Shown here: one piece after another, positions 1-3,488 of the stretch | How positions within the stretch are numbered: the stretch's first letter is position 1 | How the letters are laid out: each line of letters begins with the position of its first letter | NCBI GenBank assembly: GCA_947306845.1 | Contig: CAMZHP010000201.1 | Location: 1 to 6,359, forward strand | Direction: 5' to 3' | Source: an uncultured Prevotellaceae bacterium | Lineage (GTDB): Bacteria; Bacteroidota; Bacteroidia; Bacteroidales; Bacteroidaceae | DNA: 6,359 bases | The notes under the pieces: model-generated | Seen by the model: only the letters and a program-made list of their open reading frames with translations | Told to the model about the DNA's origin: nothing | Databases searched by the model: none | Made by a program: the position numbers and the translations under genes

Positions 1-248
1 GTGATGGAGGTTATTCTGGAATTATTCAAAGCATCAGATCCTATGCGCGTCACGCTGTAGGTATCATCCTCATAGACTACCGTTTCTGGGATGGTAATAT
101 TTCCAGTATAGGATCCACCACTGATGACCTCTGCCTGTTTTGTCTTTTTTATCACACTATAATTGATGCCATCAATAGTGACATCTTCTGCCATCATGGC
201 TATCGGGATGAAGGTCATGAGCAATAAGAAGAATAGTTTTTGTTTCAT
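1..248 (-). CDS. Secreted BspA-like leucine-rich repeat protein, N-terminal part (cut by window edge)
   Basis: This reading frame starts at the ATG at 248-246 and runs off the left edge of the window after 82 codons without a stop, so only its N-terminus is visible. The protein opens with a clear signal peptide: MKQK, then a hydrophobic core (LFFLLLMTFIPIAM), and a likely cleavage after MMA, before EDVTIDG. The next stretch has the usual opening of BspA-type surface proteins: a short beta-rich lead-in (INYSVIKKTKQAEV), then GSYTGNITIPETV and YSVTRIGSDAL, which is the first LRR_5 unit. Proteins of this family are exported and often act in adhesion or substrate and host contact; that role is inferred from the family. 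The start lies 46 bp downstream of the end of the frameshifted LRR gene on the same strand, so the two are probably co-transcribed. No Bacteroidota-type promoter was found in the gap. The class is fairly certain; length, domain count and C-terminal anchor or sorting signal cannot be seen. Confidence 0.85.
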   Translation of the reverse strand, partial: MKQKLFFLLLMTFIPIAMMAEDVTIDGINYSVIKKTKQAEVISGGSYTGNITIPETVVYEDDTYSVTRIGSDALNNSRITSI

Positions 249-294
249 AGTTGTAATGGTTTAATCTTCAATTTTCAATAATATTATTTTTTTG

Positions 295-621
295 TTAGTT
301 CCAACGCCCCCAACTGTCTGTATCTTCTTTCAACTGCACTCTGTAACCATCCTTGACTAGTTTACTGATTAGGGATGTAAATGTTTTGAATCAGTCATGC
401 TAAAAACCTGACTCATATACTTAATATTCCTAATTGATTCGTGAAGAATGACATTCTGCAATGAAGTGCATCCTTTGAAAGCGTATGCACCGATAACTTC
501 CACTGACTCAGGAATGATGACTTCTACGAGATCAGTACAGTCTTCAAAAGCATAACTATCAATTTTTTTTTGTTCCTTCTGGAATGTGGCAAACACCATT
601 TTTGATTTCAAAGTCTGGCAT
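295..621 (-). pseudogene. Short leucine-rich repeat (LRR_5/BspA) protein with two compensating frameshifts
   Basis: Three frames on the minus strand join into one sensible 108-aa protein. The ATG at 621-619 opens MPDFEIKNGVCHIPEGTKK, then hits TGA at 561-559 directly after a run of nine A (plus-strand T 563-571). Shifting frame by one at that run continues into KIDSYAFEDCTDLVEVIIP and a second unit with IGAYAFKGCTSL, which are textbook LRR_5 repeats. This frame stops at 371-369. A second shift, in the interval TTCAAAACATTTACATCCC (about 390-372), returns to the original frame and gives a tail ending GYRVQLKEDTDSWGRWN and TAA at 297-295. No signal peptide is seen, so the product would be cytoplasmic. 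The tail is not LRR-like and I do not recognise it. The gene sits 58 bp after the nuclease gene and 46 bp before the secreted BspA gene. It may be a decayed gene, a phase-variable gene, or a base-calling artefact at the homopolymer. Calling only the middle frame (611-369, from a TTG) would miss both ends. Confidence 0.7.
563..571 (-). repeat. A9 homopolymer at the first frameshift of the LRR gene
   Basis: Nine consecutive A on the coding (minus) strand lie at the exact point where the LRR reading frame breaks. Eight A would join IPEGTKK to IDSYAFEDC in frame. Runs of this length are prone to polymerase slippage during replication or transcription, and to basecalling errors. Confidence 0.8.
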
Positions 622-679
622 AGTACTATTAACGATTCACCTGTTCATCGTGAGGTTCTAATAATTTTAACTTACCATA

Positions 680-1789
680 TTATAACTCAGATGTTTTACG
701 AGCTTTCAGGATTTTTTTGAGGGTCGTGTATCTCTGCCTTTGTGTAAAGGCGCAACGTTTCCCATTTTTGTCCACAGAGTCATTGACAATGCCATTGCCA
801 TCGAAGATATGTATTAATTTCAAGCGGAAGAATTCCCGCTCTTTGTTGCTATCATTAATATAATTAAGATCATAAATTTGGAAATAATCTGGGTCTATTC
901 CCCATTTCTTATCTCTCAAATCCAATACTCTTTCCTCTTTGAAGATGATCTCGAAAAGATACTTGATGCGGTTGTCATAATAGAATGCCAAATATTTTGT
1001 GGGTAAGAAAAAGCGGTTAGCCTGACAAGCATAGAAATCAAACCTTATAGCAACTTTCTCACCCCTTCTTCCGCCGACTATCAGCACGTCTTCATCTTCA
1101 TCAGTGTTCTCCTCAGATGCCTTACTCTTTTGGACATTTGATTCTTTGGAAATATCTACTTTGGCAATTTTTTCCTTGGCTATTTTTTCTGTTTCTTCTT
1201 TTTCTTTCTCAAATTCTTTTGCTTTGCTGCCAAATTGACCTATTCTGAGTTTATCTATGAGTTTGATGAACTCCTTTATCAAAAAGATGAGTATTTGGTC
1301 ATCAATCTCCGAAAGGTAATCATTCAGCAATTGGGTAATGTCATCCCAATTAAGCCAAAAGATATCTGGTTCCAATTCCTTGGGTTTCTGAGAGTCTGGA
1401 GTAATGTAAAGAATGTATTCATCGTCATTCTGAGATACCAGTTTCCGATATTGGGCAAGTTGATCAAGATTATGCTGCAAATTGGTGGAGAATGGTGCAA
1501 TTTTGGCCTCAATGACAATCTTATATGTACAATCGCGAATAATCAGGCCATCAGCCACAGTGCCTTTCTTGCCGTCCAATGACACCTGAGTCAGAATGTC
1601 GGGCTCGTTTTTCTTCACTTCTCCACCAAATTTTTCTATCAACTTGTCAATCAAGTGGAGAATTCTCAGCAGGGCACACATTACACGGTTTTCACCTTGG
1701 TTATAATCACCAAATATTGAATGGTCATCAATTTGATGGCTACTAGTTGTAATGTCTTTAAGTGTAATTAAATTGAATTGGTTAGCCAT
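680..1789 (-). CDS. PD-(D/E)XK nuclease-like protein with charged linker and unknown C-terminal domain
   Basis: This 369-aa protein begins at the ATG at 1789-1787. Residues 25-180 look like a PD-(D/E)XK endonuclease fold: an early helix with E33 (QGENRVMCALL), a strand with D80 (TVADGLII), then the E94-A95-K96 signature in KIVIEAKIA, followed by a helix with Q110 and Y114 (LDQLAQYRKL), an arrangement common in restriction-type nucleases. A Lys/Glu-rich, probably coiled-coil or disordered linker (about 188-233) contains an acidic run (ENTDEDEDV). The last 130 residues (about 240-369) form a second domain with NRFFLPTKYLAFYYDNRIKY that I cannot assign. There is no signal peptide or membrane segment, so it is cytoplasmic. 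The expected activity is metal-dependent DNA or RNA cleavage, with the C-terminal part possibly sensing a ligand or target; both are inferences. The gene is AT-rich, unlike the kinase operon, which fits acquisition by transfer. A stand-alone defence nuclease is possible, but no methyltransferase or partner is seen. Confidence 0.7.
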   Translation of the reverse strand: MANQFNLITLKDITTSSHQIDDHSIFGDYNQGENRVMCALLRILHLIDKLIEKFGGEVKKNEPDILTQVSLDGKKGTVADGLIIRDCTYKIVIEAKIAPFSTNLQHNLDQLAQYRKLVSQNDDEYILYITPDSQKPKELEPDIFWLNWDDITQLLNDYLSEIDDQILIFLIKEFIKLIDKLRIGQFGSKAKEFEKEKEETEKIAKEKIAKVDISKESNVQKSKASEENTDEDEDVLIVGGRRGEKVAIRFDFYACQANRFFLPTKYLAFYYDNRIKYLFEIIFKEERVLDLRDKKWGIDPDYFQIYDLNYINDSNKEREFFRLKLIHIFDGNGIVNDSVDKNGKRCAFTQRQRYTTLKKILKARKTSEL

Positions 1790-1832
1790 GTTATAATTAT
1801 ATAGGGTTTTAGATAATAAGTACCTACACGGA

Positions 1833-1905
1833 GTGTGGGCCTACTCACTCTTCGTCAGTAGGTTCTGCAATACCCGTAAAAGAAAGAATGAAAATCAGCC
1901 CACAC
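1833..1905. repeat. Nested inverted repeat (potential two-level hairpin)
   Basis: GTGTGGGC at 1833-1840 is perfectly complementary to GCCCACAC at 1898-1905. Inside it, CTACT (1841-1845) pairs with AGTAG (1857-1861), and after one mismatch AC/GT extends the stem around a five-base loop. An 8-bp outer stem enclosing a 5+2 bp inner hairpin is more structure than expected by chance in a spacer. No T-run follows on either strand, so it is not a standard intrinsic terminator. It lies just upstream of the nuclease gene start at 1789 and could be part of that gene's 5' leader. Confidence 0.5.
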
Positions 1906-2080
1906 CTATATGGCATATACGAATGCCTTCCACGCAAGGGCGCGGGGGCATAGATATACGATATAGAAAGAGCGGCTCTCAATCCTTCCAACACTTTTAC
2001 AGTAGAGTTTGCAGATTCACTGACGGTCAGAAGCGTTGTAGCTCTCCTTATGTTGCCGCCTGTTTTCACAAGCGTCGATG

Positions 2081-2088
2081 CAAATATA
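2081..2088 (-). promoter_or_regulatory. Possible Bacteroidota -7 box on the minus strand
   Basis: TATATTTG read on the minus strand matches the TAnnTTTG consensus exactly and is followed by CATCGACGC. No TTTG sits 19-21 bp upstream, so only half of the promoter is present. If used, transcription would start near 2074 and run leftward through the structured region into the nuclease gene at 1789, giving a leader of almost 300 nt. Confidence 0.25.
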
Positions 2089-2250
2089 AGAAGAATTTTT
2101 GAAAGCACGCTCTCTATGGGCTGTTTTTTTCTTTCCATGCGGTATTTTTCAGTGCTGTGGCTTACGTGGGACGCTCCTGTGATGGCAGGGCACGTCGGTG
2201 GCGGTTGCCTGCTACAAATTTCGGAAAGATGCAGAACCTGAACAAATAAA

Positions 2251-2270
2251 TTTTGTATCATTTTGTATCA
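2251..2270. repeat. Perfect tandem duplication of a 10-bp unit
   Basis: TTTTGTATCA occurs twice head to tail. It marks the right edge of the GC-richer unclassified region and the beginning of the repeat-dense part of the spacer. The minus-strand 138-codon frame begins inside it, which weakens the case that its first codons are real. Confidence 0.85.
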
Positions 2271-2279
2271 TTATTGAAA

Positions 2280-2330
2280 GTAGTTAAGTAGTATAAGTAG
2301 TTAAAGAAGTTAAGTAGTTAAAGAAGTTAA
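2280..2330. repeat. Three tandem 17-bp units (GTAGTTAAAGAAGTTAA family)
   Basis: The second and third units (2297-2313 and 2314-2330) are identical copies of GTAGTTAAAGAAGTTAA. The first (2280-2296, GTAGTTAAGTAGTATAA) is a diverged copy of the same length. The same motif reappears beyond the far end of the kinase operon at 6094-6119. Nothing indicates a protein-binding role, but regularly spaced direct repeats of this kind can act as iterons or regulator sites. Confidence 0.85.
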
Positions 2331-2391
2331 GCTATATGATTCGCGTGTCGTCTTCATTCGACCAAAGCAATCCCTCCAAGCAACAAAAGGT

Positions 2392-2467
2392 GCTGGTTTT
2401 ATTGTCTAATCTTTGTGCCTCTGTACCTTTGTGTTGAGAAAAATGAATCAAAATCTCCGTCTCCGTG
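2392..2467. repeat. Dispersed direct repeat, copy 1
   Basis: This copy starts with GCTGGTTTTATTGTCTAA and ends in AATCAAAATCTCCGT plus a few bases. Copy 2 lies at 2583-2683. The shared blocks are the opening 18 bp (one mismatch), a middle block CTCTGTACCTTTGTGTTGAG, and the closing block with GAATCAAAATCTCCGT. The copies differ by an insertion of about 25 bp between the first two blocks of copy 2. Confidence 0.8.
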
Positions 2468-2500
2468 ATTCATAAAAAAACAATTCATGAATAATTCATG

Positions 2501-2520
2501 GTCATTCGTGGTCATTCGTG
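2501..2520. repeat. Perfect tandem duplication of GTCATTCGTG
   Basis: Two identical 10-bp units lie side by side, preceded by related fragments (ATTCATGA, AATTCATG). It sits between the two copies of the larger direct repeat. Confidence 0.85.
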
Positions 2521-2567
2521 TTAGAAATATTCAAACATGTAATTTCCATGTAATTATACATTAATTT

Positions 2568-2582
2568 GACCGCTCTGCGGTC
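2568..2582. repeat. Short perfect hairpin at the edge of direct-repeat copy 2
   Basis: GACCGC-TCT-GCGGTC forms a 6-bp GC-rich stem with a three-base loop. It directly abuts the start of the second direct-repeat copy at 2583. No T-run follows, so it is unlikely to terminate transcription on the plus strand. Confidence 0.6.
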
Positions 2583-2683
2583 GCTGGTTTTATGGTCTAA
2601 GGAATATAGGAATAAAGGAATAAAATCTCTGTATCTCTGTACCTTTGTGTTGAGAAAAACGAATCAAAATCTCCGTCCCCTGA
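2583..2683. repeat. Dispersed direct repeat, copy 2
   Basis: This is the partner of 2392-2467. It opens with GCTGGTTTTATGGTCTAA and contains CTCTGTACCTTTGTGTTGAG and GAATCAAAATCTCCGT. Between the first two shared blocks it carries an extra AT-rich stretch with two GGAATA and GGAATAA motifs. No open reading frame in either copy looks coding. Confidence 0.8.
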
Positions 2684-2690
2684 TACAAAG

Positions 2691-2778
2691 GAAGTCGCCT
2701 TCGGCGAGAACCAATGGTCGCTGGCCGAAGGGAAAAGTAATGCAAATCCCCTCCAACTGCGAAGCTGAAGGCGATTTC
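2691..2778. repeat. Inverted-repeat unit with hairpin, upstream copy (family also at 5938-5985)
   Basis: GAAGTCGCCTTC at 2691-2702 is matched by its reverse complement with one mismatch at 2767-2778, bounding an 88-bp unit. Its left arm also forms a local hairpin (TCGCC-TTC-GGCGA, 2695-2707). The sequence from 2695 for about 26 bp differs at three positions from 5942 onward, downstream of the kinase gene. The unit lies just upstream of the operon promoter. Confidence 0.7.
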
Positions 2779-2819
2779 TTTTACTATAGGAGTGGAGATT
2801 GTTAGATTGTCTTGGTATT

Positions 2820-2851
2820 TTTGATTGTTTTGATTGTTTTTTGTATTTTTG
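2820..2851 (+). promoter_or_regulatory. Bacteroidota-type promoter of the kinase operon
   Basis: TTTG at 2820-2823, a 20-bp spacer, and TATTTTTG at 2844-2851 match the -33/-7 consensus (TTTG, 19-21 bp, TAnnTTTG) for the main sigma factor of this phylum. Transcription would begin near 2857, leaving a leader of about 32 nt before the ATG at 2889. The spacer contains repeated GATTGTTT, which might be a regulator site or simply low complexity. This promoter decides the start of the first gene, because the open frame upstream of 2889 overlaps it. Confidence 0.7.
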
Positions 2852-2888
2852 CGGTCGGAAACGAAGGATTCATTATTATCATACGCCT

Positions 2889-3488
2889 ATGCGACCTATC
2901 AACGAGAACTCTGGAAGAGAGACGCGGCTGTACGAACTGCTCCGCCAGGCGACGGAGACAGTCATGAAGAAGAAGATGCAAAAACCCGCAGACTTCGACT
3001 TGCTGCATGAGAAAGTCTTCGAGCGCACCCGCGTGATGATCAGTTCGTCCACCCTGAAACGTTTCTGGGGGTACATGCAGAGCGACCACTCACCCAGCAT
3101 CCAGACCCTCGACACGCTGGCCAAGTTCTGCGGCTACACGGATTTCGGGGCTTTTGGCCAAAAGCCTTTCAATAAAGAGGAGATGCCGAGTTGTCCCCTG
3201 TTGGGCAACCACATCGATGTCGCCGAGAATCTGGAAGTCGGTGATGAAGTCACACTCTATTGGTTGCCCGACCGCACCTGCCACCTCCGCTATGAGGGCA
3301 ACACACAGTTTGTGGTGACCTCTTCGGAGAACACCCGCCTCCGCCAGGGCGACACGTTCAGGTGCAACGTCATCATCGAGGGCGAGCCGCTCTATCTCAA
3401 CCACCTCGTACAGGACGGCCGGCCGCCGGTCAATTATTCCTGCGGCCGACAGGGAGGCGTGCTGTTCAAAACCAACCGGCGTGACTGA
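2889..3488 (+). CDS. HTH-like N-terminal plus beta-rich C-terminal domain protein, partner of the receptor kinase
   Basis: This gene encodes 199 aa. I chose the ATG at 2889 because the frame upstream (to 2799) overlaps the promoter and would add a Cys/Phe-rich stretch of no protein-like character. Residues 10-90 are mostly helical and carry the motif ISSSTLKRFWGY (51-62), then PSIQTLDTLAKFCGYTDFGAF (69-89). I know this pattern from many Bacteroidota proteins, where a conserved Ser/Thr-x-x-T-L-K-R-x-W-G-Y segment precedes TLD.LA.F.GY.DF. It resembles a winged or HTH-type DNA-binding region, but DNA binding is unproven. Residues 104-195 form a beta-rich domain with VGDEVTLYWLPDRTC, SENTRLRQGDTF, EGEPLYL and a CGRQGG turn, function unknown. 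It has no signal peptide or membrane segment. Its TGA overlaps the next ATG (TGATG), so the two proteins are made together. It may be a transcription factor or substrate governed by the kinase; that is inference. Confidence 0.85.
   Translation: MRPINENSGRETRLYELLRQATETVMKKKMQKPADFDLLHEKVFERTRVMISSSTLKRFWGYMQSDHSPSIQTLDTLAKFCGYTDFGAFGQKPFNKEEMPSCPLLGNHIDVAENLEVGDEVTLYWLPDRTCHLRYEGNTQFVVTSSENTRLRQGDTFRCNVIIEGEPLYLNHLVQDGRPPVNYSCGRQGGVLFKTNRRD

Larger units (their letters stand above)
1830..2261. other. Unclassified, foldable spacer region; possible structured RNA or small hypothetical gene
   Basis: This stretch is visibly richer in GC than the AT-rich DNA on both sides and contains several inverted repeats: a nested pair at 1833-1905, GGCAT/ATGCC at 1912-1927, AGAG/CTCT around 1970, and ACGTG/CACGT plus GCAGG/CCTGC pairs between about 2170 and 2215. 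A 138-codon reading frame (2261-1845, minus strand, ATG start) spans nearly all of it. Its product has no domain I recognise, no signal peptide, and a Pro/Cys-rich start, so coding is doubtful. Such an uninterrupted frame could also be a by-product of a conserved RNA or a repeated intergenic element. A minus-strand TATATTTG box lies inside at 2088-2081. I cannot decide between RNA gene, dispersed repeat and small protein. Confidence 0.3.

Noticed and set aside
1235..1582. Plus-strand frame inside the nuclease gene
   Set aside because: It is antisense to the PD-(D/E)XK domain, whose conserved motifs fix the coding strand.
1845..2261. 138-codon minus-strand frame as a confident gene
   Set aside because: No domain, no clear initiation region (the ATG lies in a tandem repeat), and the same DNA is rich in inverted repeats; it is kept only as one possible reading of an unclassified region.
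2280..2330. Replication-origin iterons
   Set aside because: Only three short units, with no replication-initiator gene or DnaA boxes nearby.
2566..2805. Plus-strand 79-codon frame in the spacer
   Set aside because: It runs through the direct-repeat copy and the hairpin repeat, and its product is a translation of repeat DNA.
2799..2888. 30-residue N-terminal extension of the first operon gene
   Set aside because: It overlaps the promoter at 2820-2851 and encodes a Cys/Phe-rich stretch from low-complexity GATTGTTT DNA; the ATG at 2889 is the better start.
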